From: a bacterium | GTDB taxonomy: Bacteria > Pseudomonadota > Alphaproteobacteria > CAJXXZ01 > DAHXLG01 | Assembly: GCA_027371775.1 (NCBI GenBank) | Contig: DAHXLG010000006.1 | Location: 1-37,062 of the forward strand | DNA length: 37,062 bases | Direction of reading: 5' to 3' | Shown here: positions 17,105 to 25,713 of the stretch, in pieces | How the letters are laid out: each line of letters opens with the position of its first letter | How positions within the stretch are numbered: the first letter of the stretch is position 1 | Notes under the pieces: generated by a model | Told to the model about the DNA's origin: nothing | The model's database searches: none | What the model saw: only the letters and a program-made list of their open reading frames with translations | Made by a program: the position numbers and the translations under genes

Positions 17105-17977
17105 AAATATCAGCAAAACAAAATACGTGAAAACAAATTCACACAAAATTTAAAAGTTTGAAAACATACGTTTTTCTGTTTTCGTTGTTTTTTAATTGAG
17201 CATTTTCTTTCAATAAAATTCAAACCCACTCAAGATTTTCAATCTTGCTTTTCTAACTAAACTCCATTTATTTTATAACCATTAAACTACTAACAAGCTC
17301 TAAATTAAACTAACTCACATTCATATTTATCTATAAACAGAAACTTAAAAAAGAATTCCAAAATGCTATCTTTAGACCAACAATCTTCTTAGTAAGGGCA
17401 TAAGACAATCAAAAATTTGCCAACCATAATTGTTTTTTGAAACGCAACAAATTGTCGTAATCTTTTCTAAAATGCATAAAAGTTATATTATAATATGCAA
17501 AGTGCATAAAGGCTAAATACAACACATGAGTACTAGAGTTGTTCTAACATTATTACGTTCCAAACTATCCTAGTTTTCAGAATATTCGTCATTCAAATCT
17601 AATTGCAATCGCTTTTTTAAATCATAACCAAGTTGTTAAAAACTGTAAATTGCACATATTCTGTAAAATCTAAATTAGCAAGCTTTGCCATCAATTTAGA
17701 ATGGAGTATCAAAAGAAATTTCTTTAAACCTCTCAAGAAACATGTTTATTCAAATACAATGCTTAGCAAATATAAATATTCAAGCACAATAAATTTTTAA
17801 ACTTGCCAAAACTTGCAAGCGTTATAACTTAAAAATAATAATTTTCTAGCATATCACTTGTGTAATCTACAAAATCAGGAAAATATCTGCAAATACACAA
17901 GCAATTGATGAACTGTTGAATATACACAACAACGTTATCGTAAAATTTTCAACATATTTCATTTTCATAACTAAAAC
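17105..17977. other. Gene-free stretch after topA
   Basis: Apart from the possible terminator I find no gene in these 873 bases. The longest frames are short and have no family resemblance. A TATAAT near 17490 precedes a 15-codon frame (ATG at 17526), which may be the tip of a lost gene. A small inverted repeat GTGAA/TTCAC lies at 17127-17142. The stretch reads as decayed DNA. Confidence 0.5.
17162..17194 (+). terminator. Possible AT-rich terminator after topA
   Basis: AAAACATACG (17162-17171) can pair with CGTTGTTTT (17184-17192) with one bulged base. The 12-base loop and a following run of T give an intrinsic-terminator shape 58 bases after the topA stop. The stem contains only three G-C pairs, so the call is weak. 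Confidence 0.3.
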
Positions 17978-19204
17978 TTACTTAAAACACCAACAAGACC
18001 GAGCACTAGTCACTGGCAACCAGCTGCAATCTGTATTAAAATACATACGCAAATCTTTTACTAAAAGATTTTGATTGTTTTCATCTTTTAACCAATTTGG
18101 AACACTATTTTTCATAATACGAAACATACCATAGTATAAACCTTTATTAAATTTAAAACGTTCTGTGTTTTTCATGTTAATTTTTAAATAAATATGATTA
18201 TATTGGTTATGATAATACTCTTCAACAAACTTATATAAATATGGCAATAATGCAGCGGCAAATTGATTCTGTGGAACACCATGTCTGGCAAATGACTCTA
18301 TCTTTATTCTGATCCATTTAAACTCTATTTCATAAGCCAACAAATCCTTTGGCCTAATTTCGATAGGCAGCTTTTTCATATCATCAATGGTTTGTAAAAC
18401 AATCAATAAATTTCTTTCAAAAACAGCTAATGAGTTGCTTTCATCAACTTGCAAAAGTGAATAACCTGAACTATCAACTTTTGGCATATTAGCAAAAACC
18501 GCAGCATAATCAAATTTTCTTTTCCCTTGATATCTGATACTTAAATCTAAAGCACTAATTATCCTATCTACAGCAACCTTAGTAGGATCTAATTTTACAA
18601 ATTTATCTAGTAAAGCATAAACATGCTTATAATCTGGCAAACCTATAAACTCTATTTTGGATGAAGTTTGATCATCAGCATGCTGCACTTGATTTCTGGA
18701 TTTATCGCGAATACTAGAAGAACTTTCAAATGAATCATCTGGCTCTTGAGATATAAAATCAGATAATTGCGAAAACACTTTTTTATTCTGCGTATACTGC
18801 TTTAATGCATCATCACGCATTGCATTCACTTGCTGATTAAAGTGAACATACAATCTAAAAATTGCATTTGAAATATTATCATGCGCGCTAGAATAAGAAA
18901 GATTAGACATAATTTGATTATATTTACTCTTAACCTTATCAAACGTTTCTCTCATATCACAAACATATTGCAAAAATTTACCGCCAGATAATCGCTCTAA
19001 ATTAGATAAATTCTCAAATGCTTTTTCATACTCTGCTTGAAATATTTCAAATGCAACGACTGCATCTGCTGATAATGCACATGCCAAAAATAGGATATAA
19101 TATCTAAATTTTTTTCCTTTTTCCTTAGCAATATTTATGTGCTTGTTAGTATGTTTCTTATAGTTTTCCCTTGTAAAATTTATCATGATTAGCATTATGT
19201 GCAT
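17978..19204 (-). CDS. Putative secreted or periplasmic protein, unknown
   Basis: I do not recognise a family. From the ATG at 19204 the product is 408 residues; TTG 19222 and ATGs at 19195 and 19186 are also in frame. A hydrophobic segment YYILFLACALSADAVVA preceded by KEKGKKFR looks like a signal peptide with cleavage before FEIF, but it lies about 40 residues from the start, an unusually long n-region, so the true start may be a non-standard codon further in. The rest is soluble, mostly helical and rich in Tyr, Asn and Lys, with a low-complexity polar stretch (DDSFESSSSIRDKSRNQ) near the middle, and ends in SARSCWCFK. It follows holC by 32 bases on the same strand. An exported, lineage-specific protein is the best description. 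Confidence 0.6.
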   Translation of the reverse strand: MHIMLIMINFTRENYKKHTNKHINIAKEKGKKFRYYILFLACALSADAVVAFEIFQAEYEKAFENLSNLERLSGGKFLQYVCDMRETFDKVKSKYNQIMSNLSYSSAHDNISNAIFRLYVHFNQQVNAMRDDALKQYTQNKKVFSQLSDFISQEPDDSFESSSSIRDKSRNQVQHADDQTSSKIEFIGLPDYKHVYALLDKFVKLDPTKVAVDRIISALDLSIRYQGKRKFDYAAVFANMPKVDSSGYSLLQVDESNSLAVFERNLLIVLQTIDDMKKLPIEIRPKDLLAYEIEFKWIRIKIESFARHGVPQNQFAAALLPYLYKFVEEYYHNQYNHIYLKINMKNTERFKFNKGLYYGMFRIMKNSVPNWLKDENNQNLLVKDLRMYFNTDCSWLPVTSARSCWCFK

Positions 19205-19254
19205 AAATAATTTTAATTGCAACCCTAAAAAAAACGGCTTTAAATAATATCAAA

Positions 19255-19689
19255 TTACAAAATGCTCTCTATTTTCTGCCAATGAGAATTTTGAAAACTC
19301 CAGTTCTGCACATGAGCACCATTATATTTGGAAACAATTTTCTTTAAAATTTCATTAGAAATATTTATGTAGCAAATCTTTTCCCATGATTTGGCTTCAT
19401 GATCAACTTGAACAAAAATTGCACAATCTTTTTGCACCCCAACATGTTGTTTACAAAGCAAATACTGTTCATGTGTCAACACTAAAATTGGTTGCATTTC
19501 ATAGAAACCATCTGAAAAAAGACCATGTGGCAATGCACTGCTAGAATTCCAAAATGCACGAGAAAAATCTTCACATTCAAACTCTGTACTAAAAAATACA
19601 TTGAATTTTGTACCTTGTTTCAATCCTTTTTCTAATATTAAAAATAACATGCCATGCAAATTATCTGTAGAATAAAAAATAATTCTCAT
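19255..19689 (-). CDS. holC: DNA polymerase III chi subunit
   Basis: HolC links the clamp loader to single-stranded DNA-binding protein. The 144-residue product matches the chi family in architecture: a start strand IIFYST, then MLFLILEKGLKQGTKFNVFFST (two pieces), AFWNSSSALPHGLFSDG corresponding to the family LWTF...FLPHG, and the strand QPILVLT. The middle and C-terminal parts are divergent, including the final helix with NSHWQKI. It is divergent from rnd across 62 bases. In other alphaproteobacteria holC often follows pepA; pepA is not present here. Confidence 0.82.
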   Translation of the reverse strand: MRIIFYSTDNLHGMLFLILEKGLKQGTKFNVFFSTEFECEDFSRAFWNSSSALPHGLFSDGFYEMQPILVLTHEQYLLCKQHVGVQKDCAIFVQVDHEAKSWEKICYINISNEILKKIVSKYNGAHVQNWSFQNSHWQKIESIL

Positions 19690-19751
19690 ATATTTATTAT
19701 GCTAGTATATTTGAAGTAAAAACGATATAATCAGACAAGAAGAAGCTTTTT

Positions 19752-20399
19752 ATGAAAAAATACTTACAACGTCCGGATAAAATTTGGTCGCACGAAAACG
19801 ATTTGCCAACTTGGGTGTTAGATGATAACAAATATGACTCAGTAGCAATTGATACAGAAGCAATGGGATTATGCGTAACACGCGATAGACTTTGTTTAGT
19901 ACAATTATCTTTTGATTCAAAGGTATGTCACTTAATTAAATTTAACGCCGACTCTAATTATGATTCGCCAAACTTAATTGCATTACTTGAAAATCCAAAA
20001 ATCACAAAAATTTTTCATTTTGCTCGTTTTGATATTGCGTTATTATTTCAGACATTTGGCATTGCGGTTCAAAATATTTATTGCACTAAAATTGCTTCGA
20101 AACTAGCACGCACTTATACTGAAAGACATGGATTAAAAACTATTTGCTCAGAGCTACTTGGAATTGAAATTTCTAAAAAGGAGCAATCATCAGACTGGGG
20201 CAAAAACGCTCTAACAGAAGAGCAAAAATTGTACGCGGCAAGCGATGTATTACATTTGCAGTTTCTTAAAGAAAAACTTGACGAAATGCTTGCTAGAGAA
20301 TCCAGGATGGAACTTGCTATCGAGTGCTTCAAGTTCTTACCGTATTTAGCTCAATTGGATTGTTTGGGATGGTCAGAATCAATTTTCGCGCATCTTTAA
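19752..20399 (+). CDS. rnd: Ribonuclease D, exonuclease domain only
   Basis: RNase D is a 3'-5' exonuclease in tRNA and small-RNA 3' processing. The 215-residue product is the short alphaproteobacterial form without HRDC domains. The DEDDy residues are visible: Asp34 and Glu36 in VAIDTEAMGL, Asp94 in FHFARFDIALL, and Tyr161 and Asp165 in LYAASDVLHLQFL. The segment HGLKTICSELLGI is also typical. A TATAAT box at 19726-19731 sits 20 bases before the ATG, with an AGAAGAAG ribosome site between. The 3' end overlaps the next gene by 31 bases, as expected for the rnd-lptC-lptA-lptB order of alphaproteobacteria. Confidence 0.92.
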   Translation: MKKYLQRPDKIWSHENDLPTWVLDDNKYDSVAIDTEAMGLCVTRDRLCLVQLSFDSKVCHLIKFNADSNYDSPNLIALLENPKITKIFHFARFDIALLFQTFGIAVQNIYCTKIASKLARTYTERHGLKTICSELLGIEISKKEQSSDWGKNALTEEQKLYAASDVLHLQFLKEKLDEMLARESRMELAIECFKFLPYLAQLDCLGWSESIFAHL

Positions 20400-21418
20400 A
20401 AACAATTTTATGTTTTTTTTCACTCTCACTGCTTTCTGCAGAAACTAGAAAAGACACAAAAAAACGAATAGTTAGTCAAGAAAAACCGCTATTAATTAAT
20501 AACAGCGATGTTGCCAAAACTTCGCTTGAAGAAATTGTTTTAGAAGCTGATGGCAAGCTAGATAAATCTGGAAAAAAACTGTATCAATATAAAGCTCATA
20601 TTAAAAAACTTGAAATAAATGCTAATCAAGAGGCGCTAGGCAAAGAAATTTCTCTTTCTGGAACAATCAATCAAATAAATCTCTCAGCTACCATAAGCAG
20701 CATTTTTATAAGATCATACTTTAATGCAAACGAAACCTATTACCTTTTCGATGCAACTCAATCACAAATAACATTTGCTGGCATTATAATTGCATCACAA
20801 TCTATTATAGCAGATACTGGAACCAAAGTAATCTTTTTGCATCAATGCACTGGAAGTTATGATAGTAAAAACGAAATGTTTGGCATATTACAATTCTATA
20901 CATCACAACCAATAATAATAAAAAATATGAGTTTGTATTCGAGCAATTTACAAATAACCAACGAAAAAGTACAAATTGATATAGCACAAATTATTCTCAA
21001 TCAAGAACAAGGAAAAGCAAAAAAAATTCTAGCTAAAATCGATGATTTTATCATTTCAATTGAGGAAATGAATATGCGCTCAAAAATAAATTTGCAATCA
21101 AAATTTATAAATAAAATCATTGCAAAAAATATAAAATGTTTGCGCAAATCAGATAAAACTGAAATAAGTTCAGGCCTAGCCGAGTTTGAAAATGATAAAT
21201 TAACTTTGCCGCAAGCGATATCAATTAAGACAAAAAACTTTACTTTAACCGCAGCAAATGGCTATCAAGAAGGCAAAAAAATATTCTTAAAAAAGATAAA
21301 TTTTAAAACGAAAAATGCCAATGGCTTTTCTCAATCTGGTTACTTTGATATAAAACATAAGAAACTGATATTAGAAAATGGAAAAATAGAATGGCAATCT
21401 TCACAGGCAAAAATTTAA
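20369..21418 (+). CDS. Putative periplasmic LPS-export protein in the lptC/lptA position
   Basis: Context indicates a role in moving lipopolysaccharide from the inner membrane to the outer membrane with LptB. The start at 20369, inside rnd, gives 349 residues with a signal peptide (RASLKTILCFFSLSLLSA). The rest is almost entirely beta-strand-like sequence with alternating hydrophobic residues, such as ITFAGIIIASQSIIAD and KVIFLHQCTGSYDSKNEMFG, resembling the OstA/LptC jelly-roll pattern of 'a strand, a modified residue, a new strand'. Its length is close to LptC (about 190) plus LptA (about 170), and only one gene lies between rnd and lptB, so it may be a fusion or one greatly diverged member. 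I see no single diagnostic motif, so the assignment rests on neighbours and pattern. The 3' end overlaps lptB by 28 bases. Confidence 0.6.
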   Translation: MVRINFRASLKTILCFFSLSLLSAETRKDTKKRIVSQEKPLLINNSDVAKTSLEEIVLEADGKLDKSGKKLYQYKAHIKKLEINANQEALGKEISLSGTINQINLSATISSIFIRSYFNANETYYLFDATQSQITFAGIIIASQSIIADTGTKVIFLHQCTGSYDSKNEMFGILQFYTSQPIIIKNMSLYSSNLQITNEKVQIDIAQIILNQEQGKAKKILAKIDDFIISIEEMNMRSKINLQSKFINKIIAKNIKCLRKSDKTEISSGLAEFENDKLTLPQAISIKTKNFTLTAANGYQEGKKIFLKKINFKTKNANGFSQSGYFDIKHKKLILENGKIEWQSSQAKI

Positions 21419-22068
21419 ACATACTAAACAAAGCGCAGAAATTAATTTTTGATAATTTCTCGTTTGAAATTAACAAGGGCGAAATATGGATCGCAATGGG
21501 TCCAAATGGTATTGGCAAATCGTCTTTCTGGGAGGCACTCATAGGCATTGGTCCAATAAAAAGCGGAAAAATCTTTTTAAACAATGTTGATATTACAAAC
21601 AAACTGCCAGCAGAACGTGTTAGACTTGGTATGCGATATATTGCACAAAACAATGCACTGTTTGATGATATTTCTGTTGAAGAAAATCTTAAAATTGTTG
21701 CTGAATCATTGCTACGATCAAAAGAACGCAAAGCGGCAATTGAAAACGCTGTGAAAACTTTTTGGCTTGAACCACTTTTGAAAAAAAAACCTGGAAAACT
21801 ATCTGGCGGACAACGTAGACGTGTTGAACTTTCTAAAATTATGATTGGTCCTTCAACGCTCATTTTAATGGATGAACCTTTTGCCGCCGTAGACGAAGAA
21901 TTCACTCAAAAAATCAATCAAATTTTTATACAAATGAAGAAAAATGGCACGAGCTTCTTGATCAATGACCATAACAGCTTTGCTATGCGATCAATTGCAG
22001 ATTATTGCATCCATCTTGGGCTATCAGACCAAAAAAATCCTACAAGTATTGAAAAAATCAAACACTAA
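21391..22068 (+). CDS. lptB: LPS export ABC transporter ATP-binding protein
   Basis: LptB powers extraction of LPS from the inner membrane by LptFG. The 225-residue ATPase shows Walker A GPNGIGKSS (37-45), the signature LSGGQRRRVELS (137-148), where RRRVE after the signature is typical of LptB, Walker B LILMDEPFAAVD (Asp161, Glu162), and the H-loop LINDHN (His194). The family reads GPNGAGKTT and LLDEPFAGVDP, so Ser replaces the first Thr after the Walker Lys. The C-terminus is slightly shorter than usual. It overlaps the upstream putative LptC/A gene. lptF and lptG are not in the window. Confidence 0.92.
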   Translation: MAIFTGKNLNILNKAQKLIFDNFSFEINKGEIWIAMGPNGIGKSSFWEALIGIGPIKSGKIFLNNVDITNKLPAERVRLGMRYIAQNNALFDDISVEENLKIVAESLLRSKERKAAIENAVKTFWLEPLLKKKPGKLSGGQRRRVELSKIMIGPSTLILMDEPFAAVDEEFTQKINQIFIQMKKNGTSFLINDHNSFAMRSIADYCIHLGLSDQKNPTSIEKIKH

Positions 22069-22084
22069 TAATATTATTAATCTA

Positions 22085-23140
22085 ATGAATATTGATAAAA
22101 ATAATCTAAATATCGAACACGTTAACAATATGCTTCTAGAGATTTCAAATATCGAAAATCTCGAAGCTTTACGAGTAGAAATACTAGGCAAAAATGGCAT
22201 ACTCACAAATATGCTAAAAGAGCTTGGTTCGGCTAGCATGGAAGTTCGCCAAACAAAGGGAAAAGAACTCAATGAATTGAAGCATGCAATTGCGCAAAAA
22301 TTCACTCAAAAGAAGGAAGAAATTGAATCAATTCCACAACCTGATACACACGATTATTCATTTCCGTTTAATAAATCGATCATCAGTGAAAATGTCAGCA
22401 AAAATATTAACTTAGGAAAGAGACATCCAATTCCTACAACAATTACACGTCTGCACGAAATCTTTAAAGCAAGCGGCTTTCAATCAGTTAACGGACCAGA
22501 TATTGAAGATACATATTACAACTTCGAAGCATTAAATATTCCACAAGAACATCCTGCGCGAGATAATAACGATACATTTTATATGCATGAGGAAAATAAA
22601 TTATTACGCACACATACAACCGCTGTTCAAATACGTTTGCTTGAACAGATGAAAGATGAGCCTAAAGATATACGCTCGTATTCAATTGGAAACGTCTATC
22701 GCAACGATGCTCACGATGCAACACACGCATGCTCATTTCATCAAATTGAAGGAATCATAATCGAAGACGGAGTCACTATGCAACATCTTAAAGGATTTTT
22801 GGAACACTTGTTTGCAGAATTCTTTGAGAAAAAATGTCATATTAGATTTCGTCCTTCATATTTCCCGTTTACCGAGCCATCTTGCGAAGCTGATATCTTC
22901 GTAAAAAATATTGAAGGAAAATTAGAGGTTACAACGCAAGACGAAGGCAAACCAATGGAGCTAGGCGGCTGCGGAATAATTCATCCATCAATTTTGGAAA
23001 GGTTTAATATGAATGGCAAACAAGCATTCGCATTCGGATTCGGACTTGAAAGAATTATTATGATAAAACACGGCATAGCAAATTTGCACGATTTATATAA
23101 TAACAACATTCCTATGCTAAACTACATTACACAAAGTTGA
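22085..23140 (+). CDS. pheS: Phenylalanyl-tRNA synthetase alpha subunit
   Basis: PheS is the catalytic subunit of the heterotetrameric class II PheRS. The 351-residue product has the N-terminal coiled coil (residues 1-90), then GKRHPIPTTITRLHEIFKASGF, motif 2 IGNVYRNDAHDATHACSFHQ, EGIIIEDGVTM, and the motif 3 region FAFGFGLERIIMIKHGI. The product-binding segment reads MELGGCGIIHP where most have LGCGMVHP, so one Gly is added. The frame runs upstream to 21965 inside lptB, but homology starts at MNIDKNN and fixes 22085. The lptB-pheS neighbourhood is not conserved generally. pheT is not present in the window. Confidence 0.95.
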   Translation: MNIDKNNLNIEHVNNMLLEISNIENLEALRVEILGKNGILTNMLKELGSASMEVRQTKGKELNELKHAIAQKFTQKKEEIESIPQPDTHDYSFPFNKSIISENVSKNINLGKRHPIPTTITRLHEIFKASGFQSVNGPDIEDTYYNFEALNIPQEHPARDNNDTFYMHEENKLLRTHTTAVQIRLLEQMKDEPKDIRSYSIGNVYRNDAHDATHACSFHQIEGIIIEDGVTMQHLKGFLEHLFAEFFEKKCHIRFRPSYFPFTEPSCEADIFVKNIEGKLEVTTQDEGKPMELGGCGIIHPSILERFNMNGKQAFAFGFGLERIIMIKHGIANLHDLYNNNIPMLNYITQS

Positions 23141-23158
23141 ATAAGATAAAATCGAGTT

Positions 23159-23830
23159 ATGCTAATTCTCAACGTTGTACTAATTTTCTCAGCAATTTTT
23201 GCAATGATGCATATTGAAACAAATACATTTTTTTTCGAACCACAATATAAAGATTTATTAAAATCAATTGCAATGTACGCACGCGTATTTGGCCATATGC
23301 CTGAAGCAAAAAAAAACAAAATTCCGTTTGAAAAAATTGGCATCGCGTCTGCATTTTTTTCCAACACAAATATGAAATATGAAACACCAGAAGCAATGTG
23401 CGATCAATCCATGCTTCCAATGGATATCAAGCTCACTGAAATAATAAGAGCAAAAGAACAAGATGGATATGGTCAAGAAACCACAATCAACAAAACAACT
23501 ACACGCACTCTACCATTCGATGCGTACACTCAATTCATGACATCTAACATGCCACCAAACGAACCGCAAATACTTGCACTAGATGAAATGAAAAGAAATA
23601 GCATAGCATATATGAAAGGAACAATATTCACACTAACATCAACAAACAAGAATATAGCACAAAATGAAGTGCAAGCAACAAATATCAAATTCACTATAGA
23701 TGCAGAAACATTATGCGAAATGGCAAACTACCCGATATATATCGCACAATTAGATGCTCACATTTTTGGAATACCGCTATACTCATGCGATCATGAATAT
23801 TTCGTACTTAACCTGCTGCAATACTATTAA
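23159..23830 (+). CDS. Putative secreted protein, unknown
   Basis: No family is recognised. The 223-residue product has an N-terminal hydrophobic segment, MLILNVVLIFSAIFAMMH, which may be a signal peptide or a membrane anchor. The rest is polar, with a Thr/Asn-rich middle (ETTINKTTTRTLPFDAYTQF) and a C-terminus containing isolated Cys residues (CDQSMLP, TLCEMANY, YSCDHEYF). It follows pheS by 18 bases on the same strand and is probably transcribed with it. Its codon pattern and length support a real gene. Exported proteins without family links are typical of host-associated lineages, but the function is unknown. Confidence 0.6.
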   Translation: MLILNVVLIFSAIFAMMHIETNTFFFEPQYKDLLKSIAMYARVFGHMPEAKKNKIPFEKIGIASAFFSNTNMKYETPEAMCDQSMLPMDIKLTEIIRAKEQDGYGQETTINKTTTRTLPFDAYTQFMTSNMPPNEPQILALDEMKRNSIAYMKGTIFTLTSTNKNIAQNEVQATNIKFTIDAETLCEMANYPIYIAQLDAHIFGIPLYSCDHEYFVLNLLQYY

Positions 23831-24012
23831 AATAGATTCAAATCATGCCCTTTCTGGCAAAATTAAACATATTGGATAATATATAGCAAAATTTTCTTTG
23901 ATATGGCATATAAATTTAAAGTCATATTCGGATATTTATTATCATTTGAGTAATATAAACCAATCTATATAAATAAAAACTAGATTAACCTAGATGAGAG
24001 GAGTAATTTAGA

Positions 24013-24085
24013 CTATGCAAGGCTTTTAATAAAACAATAAAATTCGATAGACTAAGCTTGCTATGCAAGGCTTTTAATAAAACAA
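24013..24085. repeat. Direct repeat, two 25-base copies
   Basis: The identical 25-mer beginning CTATGCAAGG occurs at 24013-24037 and 24061-24085, 48 bases apart. The stretch between pheS-side gene end 23830 and hscA (23831-24194) otherwise holds no gene. The perfect match in otherwise decaying sequence suggests a recent local duplication. Confidence 0.85.
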
Positions 24086-24194
24086 CAGCAAATTTAAATG
24101 AAATTGTGAATAATAATATTTTGACCCCAAACTTATTAAAATTCTGAAATTTTTCAGCTGCTCTTTTCAAAAAATATTGCAAATATGGAAACTG

Positions 24195-25697
24195 CTAAAA
24201 TAATTTCTTATGCTGCTCTATTAACCATTCTAGCGCTGCGCTACTTAATTCAATTTTCCTTGCTTGCTTTAGATACTCAATATATTGCTTTTGCTCATGC
24301 GTAATATCAGAAAAATAATTTGATGAATCTTCAATATTTTTTAACTTGCAATATTCTGATATATTCTGCAACAACTGCTCAAGCACATGATTTTTTTTAA
24401 CATTTTCACTAGTTTGCATTCCAAACTTTGCAGAAACTATATGAACAATATCATTAATTTTGATAGACAAAATTCCATCACAATCAATCATAAAAACAAC
24501 TTCAAATGGATCAATAGCCTGTATCTCAAACTTTGCTAAACTAGTAGCTTCACTTGCTTTACAATCTACACCTTGCAATATATGTACCAACACTTTTGAA
24601 CCATGTACTGGCTGAAAATATTGGCTATACATAGCCGGCAATGGAGAATTTTTTGCAATTAAAACCTCCATTTGATCTCCCAATGTTTCAATACCTAAAT
24701 CAAATGGAATAACATCAATTAATAAATGATTTGCACTAGACAAATTTCCAGATAAATTATCTGCAAGCATTTTTCCATGCACAGCAGCACCAGCAGCTAC
24801 AACTAAATCCGCACGCAAATCAGTTTGCAAAACTAAATACATTTTGGATAAAGTCTCATATATCATTTGCAATTTAGAAGAACCTCCTGCTAAAATCAAT
24901 CCATTTATATCTAATTTATTCAAACCATTCTCTGCTAACATGGAATCAATAATTTCATATGTAGGCGCTAGCATATCATTAATTAGATGCTCTTCTTGAT
25001 TTGTAAAATTACCTTGCTCTTTATATTCTACTGCTTGGTTTATTGAAATATTTTTTTTGTCTGATAACATTCTATCAATATCCAAACCACCAAAATCTGG
25101 AATACCACTAATTGCCAAAATCTGAAATACACCATCATGCAATTTTAATAATGTTGCATCGAATGTACCTCCTCCAAGATCGTACACAATATAATATCCA
25201 TTATTATTTAATCCTTTTTTACTTTTAGTATTTCTATCTGGTATTGTGACTTCATGACCAAGCGCATAAATTGCCGCAGCAACCGGCTCAGCTAATAATT
25301 TCAACACATGAAATCCAGCAGAAACAGCCGCAGCTTTAATTGCATTACGCGCAAGATCATCAAACCTAGCTGGCACTGTCAAAACGCATTCCTTAATTCC
25401 ATAAATCTGAAACTTTTCTTCAATTTGCTTCTTTATATTAATAAAAAATTGAAGCACATCTTTATAAATAGCAGAATCTTGATTGATATAGTCCTTTGTG
25501 CTATTTGCTAATAATCTTTTTAAATGTATCTTTCGATTAATTTTTGTTGGATATAAAAATTCGCCATCTAATCCATTCTCTAATCCATTCCATTCTAAAA
25601 AATTTACACTAAATTTTTGTGAACCTTCATTTTGTATAGATAAATCCATCCAAGCGACTACTGTGAATGTAGTACCAAAATCAATACCAAAAACCAT
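24195..25697 (-). CDS. hscA: Shortened Hsp70 chaperone, HscA type
   Basis: HscA is the specialised Hsp70 that releases Fe-S clusters from IscU. From ATG 25697 (AAGG upstream) the product is 500 residues against about 600-620. The ATPase signatures are present: GIDFGTTFTVVAW, LTVPARFDDLARNA, LAEPVAAAIYALG and VYDLGGGTFD (171-180). The substrate domain resembles HscA rather than DnaK: LLIDVIPFDLGIETLGDQ and HILQGVDCKASEATSLAKFE. After GGLDIDRM (203-210) the sequence jumps to LSDKKNISI, so roughly 40 residues of subdomain IIB present in E. coli HscA are missing, with another smaller gap near residue 55. The gene is downstream of tatD. hscB, iscU and fdx are not adjacent, so the partner assignment rests on sequence type. 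Confidence 0.83.
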   Translation of the reverse strand: MVFGIDFGTTFTVVAWMDLSIQNEGSQKFSVNFLEWNGLENGLDGEFLYPTKINRKIHLKRLLANSTKDYINQDSAIYKDVLQFFINIKKQIEEKFQIYGIKECVLTVPARFDDLARNAIKAAAVSAGFHVLKLLAEPVAAAIYALGHEVTIPDRNTKSKKGLNNNGYYIVYDLGGGTFDATLLKLHDGVFQILAISGIPDFGGLDIDRMLSDKKNISINQAVEYKEQGNFTNQEEHLINDMLAPTYEIIDSMLAENGLNKLDINGLILAGGSSKLQMIYETLSKMYLVLQTDLRADLVVAAGAAVHGKMLADNLSGNLSSANHLLIDVIPFDLGIETLGDQMEVLIAKNSPLPAMYSQYFQPVHGSKVLVHILQGVDCKASEATSLAKFEIQAIDPFEVVFMIDCDGILSIKINDIVHIVSAKFGMQTSENVKKNHVLEQLLQNISEYCKLKNIEDSSNYFSDITHEQKQYIEYLKQARKIELSSAALEWLIEQHKKLF

Positions 25698-25713
25698 AAA
25701 AATAAATATCCTT

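Noticed and set aside
17205-17275. tRNA-Phe-like element on the minus strand: a perfect 5-bp stem CAAGA/TCTTG around a TTGAAAA loop (17231-17247), followed by GGTTTGAAT resembling a T-loop.
   Set aside because: No acceptor stem can be formed at the right distances and the T stem would be mostly G-T pairs. It is probably chance, at most an old tRNA remnant.
24195-24250. DnaK as the identity of the Hsp70 gene.
   Set aside because: The substrate-domain sequence (LLIDVIPFDLGIETLGD, HILQGVDCK) follows HscA rather than DnaK, and the neighbourhood lacks dnaJ and grpE.
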